From: Microbacterium maritypicum MF109
GTDB taxonomy: Bacteria > Actinomycetota > Actinomycetes > Actinomycetales > Microbacteriaceae
Assembly (NCBI RefSeq): GCF_000455825.1
Contig: NZ_ATAO01000217.1
Span: 186,001 to 250,000 of the forward strand
Length of the DNA stretch: 64,000 bases
Reading direction: 5' to 3'
In this document: positions 1 to 8,139 of the stretch, one piece after another
How positions within the stretch are numbered: position 1 is the stretch's first letter
How the letters are laid out: each line of letters starts with the position of its first letter
The notes under the pieces: model-generated
What the model saw: only the letters and a program-made list of their open reading frames with translations
The model's database searches: none
Told to the model about the DNA's origin: nothing
Made by a program: the position numbers and the translations under genes

Positions 1-202
1 GAAGTCGCCCCCGCGATGGCGCGACGAATGGACAGACGTGGGTGTGCACGCATGTGAAGTTCTCCCCGGTTCACGGAAGAGCCCGAACCGGCATCTCCCC
101 CGCTGGAAGGCTAACCCGGGTGTAGCCGAAAGTGGTAGACCCGCCTTCGGACGAAGTCCCCGACTACGCTCGAAGCACCGCGTTCTCCAGGAAGGTCACG
201 AC
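1..202. other. Non-coding leader with one hairpin
   Basis: No convincing gene lies here. The frame that is open from base 38 continues into the aminopeptidase, but its first 55 codons look non-coding and a good ribosome binding site sits only before base 203. A 7-bp hairpin (arms 66-72 and 85-91, 12-nt loop) is the clearest structure. I compared the region by eye with tRNA, SRP RNA, tmRNA, RNase P and common riboswitches and recognised none. Confidence 0.4.
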
Positions 203-1486
203 ATGCCCGTCACCCCCGCAGCCCTCGCCCACGCCGAGGACCTCGCCGACTTCGTCGCCGCCTCGCCCTCGAGCTACCACGCGGCGGCCGAGGTCGCTCG
301 ACGACTGGAGGAATCGGGGTTCACGCGGCTGCAGGAGGAAGACGAATGGCCTCTTCAGCCCGGTGGGCGCTTCGTGGTCGTGCGCGACGGCGCGGCGATC
401 GCCTGGGTCGTGCCGTCGGACGCCGCGACCACCACGCCGGTGCAGATCTTCGGCGCGCACACCGACTCCCCCGGGTTCAAGCTCAAGCCGCAGCCGACCA
501 CCGGTTCGCGGGGCTGGCTGCAGGCTGCAGTCGAGGTGTACGGCGGACCGCTGTTGAACTCCTGGCTCGACCGCGAGCTGCGCCTCGCCGGGCGACTGGC
601 GCTGGCCGACGGCCGTGTCGTGCTGGCGGACACCGGCGCCCTGCTGCGCCTGCCGCAGCTCGCGATCCACCTCGATCGCGGCGTCAACAACGGGTTGGCC
701 CTCGACAAGCAGACCGAGACGCAGCCCGTGTGGGGGCTGGGCGACCCGACCGAGGCCGACATCCTCGCCGAACTCGCCGCAGCGGCCGACGTGGCAGCGT
801 CCGAGATCCGGGGATACGACGTGGTCGTCGCCGACTCCGCACGCGGCGCGGTGTTCGGCAAGGACGACGCGTTCTTCGCCTCCGGCCGTCTCGACGACCT
901 CGCCTCGGTGCACGCCGGCGTGGTCGCACTCGCGACGCACGAACCGTCCGCGGGCGCACCGATCGCGGTGCTCGCCGCGTTCGACCACGAGGAGCTCGGC
1001 TCGGAGTCCCGTTCCGGGGCCGCCGGCCCCTTCCTCGAAGACGTGCTCGAGCGCGTGTATTCGAGGCTGGGCGCCGATGGATCCGCGCGCCGTCAGGCGT
1101 ATGCCTCGTCGTGGTGCCTGTCGAGCGACGTCGGACACTCGGTGCACCCGAACTACGCCGCCAAGCACGACCCCGTGGTGCAGCCGGTGCTCGGCTCGGG
1201 ACCGATCCTGAAGATCAACGCCAACCAGCGCTATGCGACGGATGCGATCGGCACGGCGTCATGGCGGAGCTGGTGCGAGCGCGCAGGCGTCGCGACGCAG
1301 GAGTTCGTGTCGAACAACAGCGTGCCGTGCGGCTCGACGATCGGCCCGATCACGGCGACCCGCCTCGGCATCCGCACGGTCGACGTGGGCATCCCCATCC
1401 TCTCGATGCACTCCGCACGAGAGCTCGCCGGGGTCTCCGACCTGCACGATCTGGCCCGCACCGCGCAGTCGTTCTTCGCCGGCTGA
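203..1486 (+). CDS. M18 family aminopeptidase (aspartyl aminopeptidase type)
   Basis: Predicted cytosolic dizinc aminopeptidase that removes N-terminal, typically acidic, residues from peptides. The 427-residue length fits the bacterial M18 family. Visible family motifs are HTDSPG (metal-ligand His near residue 86), the DHEELGS block near residue 258 with catalytic Glu and metal-ligand acidic residues, and a C-terminal SMHSARE block with the last His ligand. The start at 203 is chosen because AGGAAGG lies about 9 bases before it; longer in-frame starts give a basic, unconserved N-terminus. It stands alone, followed 67 bases later by a permease gene. Family assignment is firm; substrate preference is inferred. 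Confidence 0.93.
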   Translation: MPVTPAALAHAEDLADFVAASPSSYHAAAEVARRLEESGFTRLQEEDEWPLQPGGRFVVVRDGAAIAWVVPSDAATTTPVQIFGAHTDSPGFKLKPQPTTGSRGWLQAAVEVYGGPLLNSWLDRELRLAGRLALADGRVVLADTGALLRLPQLAIHLDRGVNNGLALDKQTETQPVWGLGDPTEADILAELAAAADVAASEIRGYDVVVADSARGAVFGKDDAFFASGRLDDLASVHAGVVALATHEPSAGAPIAVLAAFDHEELGSESRSGAAGPFLEDVLERVYSRLGADGSARRQAYASSWCLSSDVGHSVHPNYAAKHDPVVQPVLGSGPILKINANQRYATDAIGTASWRSWCERAGVATQEFVSNNSVPCGSTIGPITATRLGIRTVDVGIPILSMHSARELAGVSDLHDLARTAQSFFAG

Positions 1487-1553
1487 GCACGCGGGCGGTT
1501 CCGGCCCACGCGAAGTCCGCCCGGCCGCGCCCCCGCAGTGCCAGGATGTGAGC

Positions 1554-2996
1554 ATGACGGACATCAAGCCGGCCCTCATCGAGCGTGCGGGCATCGAGAT
1601 CATCCCCGAATCCGAGCGCACCGCGAAGCCTCGTGACCTGTTCTGGCCGTGGTTCGCGGCGAACGTCTCGGTGTTCGGCATGTCGTACGGCTCGTTCGTG
1701 TTGGGCTTCGGCATCTCGTTCTGGCAGGCGACGCTCGTCTCGATCATCGGCATCGTGGTGTCGTTCCTGCTGTGCGGGCTCATCGCGATCGCCGGCAAGC
1801 GCGGCTCGGCGCCCACCATGGTGCTCTCCCGCGCGGCGTTCGGCGTGCAGGGCCAGAAGGTTCCGGGGATCGTCTCGTGGCTGACCTCGATCGGCTGGGA
1901 GACGTTCCTCGCGATCATGGCGGTACTCGCCACCGCGACCGTCATCACGCAACTCGGCGGTGACGGCGACAGCATCTGGCTGCGCATCGTCGCGACCGTC
2001 ATCGTCGCAGCGCTGATCGTGACCGCCTCCGTGCTCGGCTATCACACGATCATGAAGCTGCAGTCGGTGCTCACCTGGATCACCGGCGTGGTCACCGTGG
2101 TCTACATCGTCCTCGCGGCGCCGGCGATCGACTTCTCCGCCGTGCTGGCCCGCCCCGACGGCGGTATCGGTCAGGTGATCGGCGCGCTCGTGATGGTGAT
2201 GACCGGATTCGGGCTCGGCTGGATCAACATCGCCGCCGACTGGTCGAGGTACCAGAAGCGCACGGCGTCCGACGGGGCGATCGTCGCCTGGAACACGATC
2301 GGCGGCTCCGTGGCACCCGTGATCCTCGTGGTGTTCGGCCTGCTGCTCGGCGGCTCCGACGAAGACCTCATGAACGCGATCGCCGCCGACCCGATCGGCG
2401 CGCTCGCCTCGATCCTTCCTCCCTGGGTACTTGTGCCGTTCCTGCTGACGGCCGTGCTCGCGCTCGTCTCGGGCGCGGTGCTGGGCATCTACTCCTCCGG
2501 GCTCACCCTGCTCAGCCTCGGCATCCGCATCCCGCGCCCGTCGGCGGCCGCGATCGACGGCGTGATCCTGACGCTCGGCACGATCTTCGTGGTGTTCTTC
2601 GCGACCGACTTCCTGGGGCCGTTCCAGAGCTTCCTGATCACGCTCGGTGTGCCGCTCGCCTCGTGGGCCGGCATCCTGATCGCCGACATCCTGCGCCGCC
2701 GGAAGGACTATGACGAAGAGGCCCTGTTCGATCAGAACGGTCGTTACGGCGCGTGGGACTGGACATCGATCGGCACCCTGGTCGTCACGAGCGTGATCGG
2801 TTGGGGCCTGGTCGTGAACAACTTCGCCGAGGATGCCGCGTGGAACAACTGGCAGGGCTACCTGCTGTTCCTCATCGGCGGCAGGGACGGCGAGTGGGCA
2901 TACGCGAACCTCGGGGTGTTCTTCGCGCTGGTGCTGTCGTTCCTCGTGACCTACGTCGCCAGGGCCGCGAAGATCCGGCGCCAGGAGGCCGTGTGA
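1554..2996 (+). CDS. NCS1-family nucleobase (cytosine/purine-type) permease
   Basis: Predicted inner-membrane symporter of the nucleobase:cation symporter-1 family, 480 residues with about 12 hydrophobic segments. The N-terminus (PRDLFWPWFAANVS) and the following GxxxG-rich helix resemble CodB-type transporters. No Shine-Dalgarno sequence precedes the ATG, but CAGGAT lies six bases upstream, the spacing of a leaderless promoter. Its stop overlaps the start of the next gene by four bases, so the two are co-transcribed and probably work together: import of a nucleobase-like or amide compound followed by hydrolysis. The precise substrate cannot be read from sequence. Confidence 0.88.
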   Translation: MTDIKPALIERAGIEIIPESERTAKPRDLFWPWFAANVSVFGMSYGSFVLGFGISFWQATLVSIIGIVVSFLLCGLIAIAGKRGSAPTMVLSRAAFGVQGQKVPGIVSWLTSIGWETFLAIMAVLATATVITQLGGDGDSIWLRIVATVIVAALIVTASVLGYHTIMKLQSVLTWITGVVTVVYIVLAAPAIDFSAVLARPDGGIGQVIGALVMVMTGFGLGWINIAADWSRYQKRTASDGAIVAWNTIGGSVAPVILVVFGLLLGGSDEDLMNAIAADPIGALASILPPWVLVPFLLTAVLALVSGAVLGIYSSGLTLLSLGIRIPRPSAAAIDGVILTLGTIFVVFFATDFLGPFQSFLITLGVPLASWAGILIADILRRRKDYDEEALFDQNGRYGAWDWTSIGTLVVTSVIGWGLVVNNFAEDAAWNNWQGYLLFLIGGRDGEWAYANLGVFFALVLSFLVTYVARAAKIRRQEAV

Positions 2997-3556
2997 AAGC
3001 TCCGGCGGCCGGGGACACCTGGCTCGTGGTGATCGATCCGCAGGCGATCTTCGCCTCGCCGGAGTCTGCGTGGGGTTCACCTTTCTTCGCCGAGGCGATG
3101 CCGAGCATCCGCGCCCTGGCGGAGGCGTTCGGCGACCGCGTGCTCGTGACGCGCTGGGTGCCGACCGCCGATCGGTCCACCTCCTGGGGCGACTACTTCG
3201 CAGCCTGGCCGTTCGCCGACCAGCCGCCGGGCGACCCGCTGTTCGCCCTGGTGCCCGAAGCGATCGACCTCTCCCCGCATCCGAGCCTCGACCTGCCGAC
3301 GTTCGGCAAGTGGGGCCCCGAGCTCGAAGCGGTGGTCGGTCGCGGAGGGCGCCTGGTGCTCGCCGGGGTCTCGACGGACTGCTGCGTAATCTCGACGGCT
3401 CTGGCCGCGGCCGACGCGGGTGCGCACGTCACGATCGCCGCGGATGCCTGCGCCGGCTCGACTGCGGAGAACCACGCGACCGCGCTGCACGTCATGGGAC
3501 TGTATCCCCCGCAGATCACCGTGAGCGACACCGCCACCGTGCTCGGCAACCGCTGA
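2993..3556 (+). CDS. Isochorismatase-like cysteine hydrolase
   Basis: A 187-residue member of the isochorismatase/nicotinamidase superfamily. The catalytic triad is visible as Asp15 (VVIDPQ), Lys106 (FGKWGPE) and Cys131 (STDCCV). Members hydrolyse amides or ureides such as nicotinamide, N-carbamoylsarcosine or peroxyureidoacrylate. The GTG start sits inside the permease stop (GTGA), the usual mark of translational coupling; a longer upstream frame inside the permease is a shadow. Its partner permease suggests a cytosolic amidase acting on an imported nucleobase-like compound. The substrate is inference. Confidence 0.88.
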   Translation: MKAPAAGDTWLVVIDPQAIFASPESAWGSPFFAEAMPSIRALAEAFGDRVLVTRWVPTADRSTSWGDYFAAWPFADQPPGDPLFALVPEAIDLSPHPSLDLPTFGKWGPELEAVVGRGGRLVLAGVSTDCCVISTALAAADAGAHVTIAADACAGSTAENHATALHVMGLYPPQITVSDTATVLGNR

Positions 3557-3571
3557 CGGTGGACGTGGGCC

Positions 3572-4282
3572 TCAGGCCGAGGCTCGCACGGCGGCGGCGA
3601 TGTCGGTCGGGGAGCCGTGCCAGGGCGCGCCGTGACCCGGCAGCACCCAGGAGGCCGAGACCGCGGCCAGGCGGTCGAGCGAGGCGAGCGCCTCGTCGGG
3701 CTCGTCCGTGAAGGGCGCGGGCTGCGCCCCGGTCCGTCCCGTGAGCACGTGCCGAGTGGCCAGCGCGTCGCCGACGAACACCGCGTCGACGGCCGGCACG
3801 TGCACCGCGATGCTCCCCGGCGAGTGGCCGGGCATCCCGATGACGACCGGAGCACCGGGCAGATCCAGCACGTCGCCGTCGCCGACTTCCGTGACGACCG
3901 ACACGTGATGTGTGCGCAGGGCGTTCTTGCGCAGGCCGTAGGCGAAGAAGCCGAGCGTGGGCCCGATCTTCGCCGGTCCCATCGCGGTCTTCGGCTTCTC
4001 CCCGGTGCGCACACGATGGCCGTCGGCCGCATGGATGAACACCGGCACTCCCGCCTCTGTGCGCAGCCGCTCGGCGAAGCCGATGTGATCGCCGTCGCCG
4101 TGGGTGAGGACGAGTCCGCGGATGTCGGACAGCGGGCGACCGAGCGCGGCGAGTTCGCGCTGCAGATCGTGCCAGTGCCCTGGCAGCCCCGCGTCGATCA
4201 GGGTGATGCCCTCGGGCAGGTCGATCAGGTACGAGGCGACGATGTCGTTGCCGAGGCGGTGCAGGTGCGGTGCGAGCTTCAT
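3572..4282 (-). CDS. Metallo-beta-lactamase-fold hydrolase
   Basis: A 236-residue metallo-hydrolase of the MBL superfamily with no signal peptide. The metal motif reads THGDGDH (61-66), so the usual second His of HxHxDH is Asp; further ligands are H153 (PGHSPG), D172 (VGDAL) and H217 (PGHGAP). The layout resembles small quinolone-responsive or lactonase-like MBL proteins rather than beta-lactamases. It is divergent from a TetR gene across an 82-bp gap with two tandem operators, so it is probably the TetR target. The substrate is unknown. It converges with the preceding hydrolase gene, leaving 15 bp between stops. Confidence 0.88.
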   Translation of the reverse strand: MKLAPHLHRLGNDIVASYLIDLPEGITLIDAGLPGHWHDLQRELAALGRPLSDIRGLVLTHGDGDHIGFAERLRTEAGVPVFIHAADGHRVRTGEKPKTAMGPAKIGPTLGFFAYGLRKNALRTHHVSVVTEVGDGDVLDLPGAPVVIGMPGHSPGSIAVHVPAVDAVFVGDALATRHVLTGRTGAQPAPFTDEPDEALASLDRLAAVSASWVLPGHGAPWHGSPTDIAAAVRASA

Positions 4283-4302
4283 GGCGGATCCTCTCGGGAT
4301 GA

Positions 4303-4350
4303 TTGCGATGGCTACGTTACGTAGCTATCATGGCTATTGTCAATAGCCAT
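4303..4350. promoter_or_regulatory. Bidirectional promoter with two tandem TetR operators
   Basis: Two copies of a 21-bp inverted repeat lie 22 bp apart: ATGGCTA-N7-TAGCTAT at 4308-4328 and ATGGCTA-N7-TAGCCAT at 4330-4350. The second is perfect over 10 bp per arm around one central base. A forward promoter fits TTGCGA (4303-4308), 17 bp, TATCAT (4326-4331). A reverse promoter fits TTGACA (4343-4338) with an 18-bp spacer and TAACGT (4319-4314). Binding by the adjacent TetR protein would block both directions. Confidence 0.75.
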
Positions 4351-4364
4351 CCAGGGAGGATCCG

Positions 4365-4889
4365 ATGCCGACACCGGAACGCACGTCCACCGACGAGATC
4401 GTCGCGGCCGGCCGGGAGATCCTCGAGGTCGCGGGACCTTCGGGCCTCACGATGCAGGCGGTCGCGAACAGGGTGGGCGTCCGCGCCCCCTCGCTCTACA
4501 AGCGGGTGCGGGACCGGCATGCTCTGCACGCCGCCGTCGCCACCGCGTCGATCGATGCGCTCACGGCGCGGCTCGAAGCCGCGGGCGACGACATCGGTGC
4601 GCTCGCTCATGCCTACCGCGACTTCGCGCACGCGCATCCAGAGGGCTTCCGGATCATGTTCACGATCGCGGCTCCGCATGACGCGCTGGAACGTTCGGCG
4701 GCACCCCTCATGCGCGCCGCCGCCTCCCTGGTCGGTGACGACGACGCGCTCGACGCCGCCCGTCTGTTCACCGCCTGGGCGACCGGCTTCCTGCAGATGG
4801 AGCTGTCCGGAGCGTTCCGACTCGGCGGCGACGTCGACCGCGCTTTCGAGTACGGCCTGCGTCGACTCATCGCCGGGATGGCCGGCTGA
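4365..4889 (+). CDS. TetR/AcrR family repressor
   Basis: A 174-residue regulator with an N-terminal helix-turn-helix (residues about 10-50; TMQAVANRVGVRAPSLYKRV) and a C-terminal all-helical ligand domain of the type often annotated as TetR with a WHG domain. A GGGAGGA ribosome binding site precedes the ATG. It is divergent from the MBL hydrolase and sits directly downstream of two matching operators, so autoregulation and control of the hydrolase are likely. The ligand is unknown. Confidence 0.9.
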   Translation: MPTPERTSTDEIVAAGREILEVAGPSGLTMQAVANRVGVRAPSLYKRVRDRHALHAAVATASIDALTARLEAAGDDIGALAHAYRDFAHAHPEGFRIMFTIAAPHDALERSAAPLMRAAASLVGDDDALDAARLFTAWATGFLQMELSGAFRLGGDVDRAFEYGLRRLIAGMAG

Positions 4890-4959
4890 ACCGCCACGGG
4901 TTCGATCACTGTCGCGCACCGGCATCCGCATCCGGAGTCGCGCACCGCGGGCCGCCGGG

Positions 4960-6333
4960 CTACTTCATCGTGTCGAGGATGCCGACGAGGTCTTCGAACG
5001 TGGTGAGGGGATTCAGGATGGCGAAGCGTGTGTTCGGACGCCCGGCATGGGAGCTGGGGACCACGAACGCCCGCTGCGAGTCGAGCAGGGCCGCCGACCA
5101 TCGGTCGTAGTCGGCACGCTCCCAGCCGTCGCGCTCGAACACCACGATCGACAGCTGCGGGTCTCGCACCAGACGCAGCTCCGGACGTCGGGCGATCTCC
5201 GCGGCGATCCGTCGCGTCAGCGCGAGTCCGGCACTCACCGCCTCACGGTAGGCCGTGACCCCATAGGTCGCGACCGAGAACCACATGGGCAGGCCGCGCG
5301 GGCGACGCGTCAACTGGATGGAGTAGTCCGAGGGGCTGAACTCGTCGACGTCGGTGAGGATGTCGAGGTATTCGGCATGCTGCGTGTGCGCCCGGCGCCC
5401 GCTGTCGGGGTCGCGGTAGATCAGCGCGCAGCAGTCGAACGGTGCGAACAGCCATTTGTGCGGATCGACGATGACCGAGTCGGCGCGCTCGACGCCGGCG
5501 AAGATGTGCCGCGCTTCCGGCGCCAGCATCGCGGTGAGACCGTAGGCACCGTCGATATGCAGCCAGAAATCGAACTCGTCCTTGAGCGCCGCGATCCCCT
5601 CGATGTCGTCGACGATGCCGAAGTTGGTCGAGCCGCCGGTCGCGACGACCGCACAGATCTCGTCACCGTGCGCGAGGAGGGCTTCGCGCACGCCCTCCGC
5701 ACGCAGCACGCCGTCGTCGCCCGCAGGAACCAGCAGCACGTCGGCATCCATCACCTTCGCGGCCGACTTGTTCGAGGAGTGCGCCTCGACGCTGCACAGG
5801 ATCTTCCATCGGCTCGGCAGCTCCTTGCCGGCCGCGATCAGCCGCGCCTTCGCCGCCTCGCGCGCGGCGACCAGTGCCGAGAGGTTGCCGATCGTGCCGC
5901 CCTGCACGAACACTCCGCCCGCGGTCTCGGGCAGCCCGAACTCGCTCGCGAGCCACGACAGCACCTCGTTCTCGGCGTGCACGGCCCCCGCGCCCTCGAG
6001 CCAGCTGCCGCCGTAGAGTCCGGATGCCGACACGACGAGGTCGAACGCGATCGCCGCCATGGTCGGCGCTGTCGGGATGAACGACAGATACAACGGGTGA
6101 CTCGTGGTCAGGCACGCCGGGGCGAGGACGTGCTCGAACACGCTGAGGGCACGCGCGGCCCCGAGTCCCGCATCGGTGATCGTGGGCCCGACGAGGCGGT
6201 TCAGCTCGGCCTCGGACTGGGGCTTGTCGAGCGGCACGTCGGCGGCGAGCATGCGACGACGCGAGTAGTCGAGCACGGCGTCGACGATCGCCGTCGATTC
6301 GGGCGAGGCCGCGTGCATGCGCACAGCATCCAT
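4960..6333 (-). CDS. PLP-dependent group II decarboxylase (aspartate aminotransferase fold)
   Basis: A 457-residue PLP enzyme of the group II decarboxylase family (relatives: diaminobutyrate, glutamate, tyrosine and aromatic amino acid decarboxylases). Seen: PLP-stacking His185 (EAHSS), Asp261 (HIDGAYG) binding the pyridine N, Schiff-base Lys293 (DPHKW). It releases CO2 from an amino acid, giving an amine. The start at 6333 is preceded by TAAAGGA, overlapping the stop of the upstream TetR gene, so the two form an operon; an alternative ATG lies at 6354. Divergence from an agmatine deiminase gene suggests a link to amine metabolism, but the substrate is not determined. Confidence 0.85.
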   Translation of the reverse strand: MDAVRMHAASPESTAIVDAVLDYSRRRMLAADVPLDKPQSEAELNRLVGPTITDAGLGAARALSVFEHVLAPACLTTSHPLYLSFIPTAPTMAAIAFDLVVSASGLYGGSWLEGAGAVHAENEVLSWLASEFGLPETAGGVFVQGGTIGNLSALVAAREAAKARLIAAGKELPSRWKILCSVEAHSSNKSAAKVMDADVLLVPAGDDGVLRAEGVREALLAHGDEICAVVATGGSTNFGIVDDIEGIAALKDEFDFWLHIDGAYGLTAMLAPEARHIFAGVERADSVIVDPHKWLFAPFDCCALIYRDPDSGRRAHTQHAEYLDILTDVDEFSPSDYSIQLTRRPRGLPMWFSVATYGVTAYREAVSAGLALTRRIAAEIARRPELRLVRDPQLSIVVFERDGWERADYDRWSAALLDSQRAFVVPSSHAGRPNTRFAILNPLTTFEDLVGILDTMK

Positions 6334-6343
6334 GGGCGTTCCT

Positions 6344-7030
6344 TTACTTGTCATCAGATCGGGAGTCGGCAGATAGAGAGTCGGCGGGTGCGGTGTCGAG
6401 CGGTGCGATGTCGAGCGGTGCGGTGTCGAGCACGGCCGACAGTGCACGCCTGGCCAGGTCGGCGCGGTCGCGGGGCGCCCACTTCACGAGGGAGTGCGCG
6501 TTCATTCCGTCGACCATCGCGAGCAGCAGCCACGCGGCCATGTCGGCGCGGCCGGCCGCGATCGCACCGGTCGCCGCGGCCCGGGCGAAGATCTGCTCCA
6601 GCGCGCTCTGCCACGCGTCCATCTCCTGCCGCACGCGGGCGGCGAGCGCCTCGTTGCGAGCACCGAGCGCCCACGCCTGCACCCAGATCAGGGTGACGTC
6701 GTCGCGGTCGGCGTCGAGGAGTGTCTCGATCAGGCGCAGCAGACCGGCCCGCAGCGCGGCGGGGCCGTCGGCGCCATCGAACGCGGCGATCACCTCGTCG
6801 CGCTCAGCCGCCACGATCAGCCCGAACACATCGGCGACGAACGCGTCCATCCCCGGCCGGTAGTGCGCCACGAGCGCCGGAGTCACCCCGACGCGAGCGG
6901 CGACCGCCCGCACGGTGAGGCTCTCGAGACCACTCTCGCGCGCAAGGCCGATCGCGCCGTCGAGGATCGAGTGATCGCGCTCCTCCGGCGACATCCGGCG
7001 AGCGCCCGCACCTGTTGACGTGGTCTTCAT
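6344..7030 (-). CDS. TetR/AcrR family regulator, BetI-like
   Basis: A 228-residue TetR protein; the helix-turn-helix is at about 25-65 (TVRAVAARVGVTPALVAHY). The C-terminal ligand domain (about 85-195) resembles BetI-type regulators. The last 30 residues are an unusual low-complexity tail built on a five-residue repeat (A-P-L-D-T/I) encoded by 15-bp DNA repeats. It starts right next to a 21-bp near-palindrome shared with the divergent agmatine deiminase operon and lies 10 bp before the decarboxylase gene, so it probably controls both units and itself. Confidence 0.88.
   Translation of the reverse strand: MKTTSTGAGARRMSPEERDHSILDGAIGLARESGLESLTVRAVAARVGVTPALVAHYRPGMDAFVADVFGLIVAAERDEVIAAFDGADGPAALRAGLLRLIETLLDADRDDVTLIWVQAWALGARNEALAARVRQEMDAWQSALEQIFARAAATGAIAAGRADMAAWLLLAMVDGMNAHSLVKWAPRDRADLARRALSAVLDTAPLDIAPLDTAPADSLSADSRSDDK
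6387..6431 (-). repeat. Three tandem 15-bp repeats in TetR C-terminus
   Basis: Three 15-bp units (6387-6401, 6402-6416, 6417-6431) differ by a single base in the middle copy. They encode repeated A-P-L-D-T/I pentapeptides at the end of the TetR protein. The unit length keeps the reading frame, so copy number could vary without breaking the protein. Confidence 0.85.
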
Positions 7031-7067
7031 CAGGGGTTACCGTAACACCTGTTGATCGCATGTTCAA
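7015..7067. promoter_or_regulatory. Overlapping divergent promoters with a shared TetR palindrome
   Basis: A near-perfect 21-bp palindrome (7031-7051, CAGG-N-GTTAC-C-GTAAC-N-CCTG) separates the TetR and agmatine deiminase genes. A forward promoter fits TTGACG (7015-7020), 17 bp, TACCGT (7038-7043). A reverse promoter fits TTGAAC (7067-7062), 17 bp, TACGGT (7044-7039). The two -10 boxes cover almost the same six bases at the palindrome centre, so one bound repressor would shut both. Confidence 0.72.
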
Positions 7068-7098
7068 TAGAAGAACCGGCAGCAGCGAGGAGATCACG

Positions 7099-8139
7099 AT
7101 GAGCTGGCGCATGCCCACCGAGACCGCACGTCACGAGCGCACCTGGATGGCGTTCCCTGCAGAGGGCGAGACCCTCGGCGACACCGACACGGCGCGCGAA
7201 GAGGGCTACGCCACCTGGACCGCCGTCGCCCATGCGGTCGCAGAATTCGAGCCCGTGTCGATGCTGGTCGACCCGAGCGAGGTCGACAGGGCCCGGCGCA
7301 TGCTCAGCAGCAGCATCGAGATCGTCGAAGCGCCGGTCGACGAGTTCTGGATGCGCGATTCCGGGCCGACGTTCGTGGTCGACGACGACCGGCCGGGAGT
7401 GCTCGGTGCGGTCGACTGGATCTTCAACGGCTGGGGTGCGCCGGAATGGGCCGAGTGGCGCAAGGCCGCGCAGCACGCGCGCATCGTCGCCGGCGCCGTC
7501 GGGGCGGAGCTCGTGAGCTCCACACTCGTGAACGAGGGCGGCGGCATCCACGTCGACGGCGAGGGCACCGTGCTGCTCACCGAGACCGTGCAGCTCGACC
7601 CTCGGCGCAACCCCTTCGCCGACAAGCAGCGGATCGAGGCCGAGATGGCCCGCACTATCGGCGCGACCAAGGCCGTGTGGCTGCCCCGTGGGCTCACTCG
7701 CGACTACGACGACTTCGGCACGAACGGCCACGTCGACATCGTCGCCACCATCGTCTCGCCCGGGCGGCTGCTGCTGCACGATCAGCAGAACCCCGAGCAC
7801 CCCGACCACGCCGTCACCCGTGAGCTGCGCGCCCTGCTCTCGGAGCAGACCGATGCCGCCGGACGCCGCTTCGAGGTGATCGACCTGCCCGCACCCTCCA
7901 CGCTGACGGACCAGGAGGGGCCCGTCGACTGGAGCTACGTCAACCACCTGGTCACGAACGACGGCGTGGTGGCGTGCGGCTTCGGCGACGAGAAGGCGGA
8001 TGCCGCGGCGCGCGAGATCCTCGCCGACGCCTACCCCGGACGCCGGGTCGTCACGGTGGATGCGCGCCCGCTGTTCGACCGCGGCGGAGGGATCCACTGC
8101 ATCACTCAGCAGCAGCCCGCCCTCGACGGAAGCCACTGA
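7099..8139 (+). CDS. Agmatine deiminase family protein
   Basis: A 346-residue guanidino-group-modifying enzyme (peptidyl-arginine-deiminase type) expected to convert agmatine to N-carbamoylputrescine and ammonia in the cytosol. Visible are the MRDSGPTFV block, NEGGGIHVDGEG, NGHVD with catalytic His/Asp, and the nucleophile Cys334 in GGGIHCITQQ. The start at 7099 has GAGGAG 7 bases upstream; an earlier in-frame ATG at 7015 lies inside the promoter. Its TGA overlaps the next gene's ATG by one base. Control by the divergent TetR is likely. Related putrescine-linked or arginine-like substrates remain possible. Confidence 0.9.
   Translation: MSWRMPTETARHERTWMAFPAEGETLGDTDTAREEGYATWTAVAHAVAEFEPVSMLVDPSEVDRARRMLSSSIEIVEAPVDEFWMRDSGPTFVVDDDRPGVLGAVDWIFNGWGAPEWAEWRKAAQHARIVAGAVGAELVSSTLVNEGGGIHVDGEGTVLLTETVQLDPRRNPFADKQRIEAEMARTIGATKAVWLPRGLTRDYDDFGTNGHVDIVATIVSPGRLLLHDQQNPEHPDHAVTRELRALLSEQTDAAGRRFEVIDLPAPSTLTDQEGPVDWSYVNHLVTNDGVVACGFGDEKADAAAREILADAYPGRRVVTVDARPLFDRGGGIHCITQQQPALDGSH

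Noticed and set aside
115..190. Possible tRNA or riboswitch in the first 200 bases (AGTGGTAGA resembles a D-arm)
   Set aside because: No acceptor or T-arm pairing, and no match to any riboswitch consensus I know.
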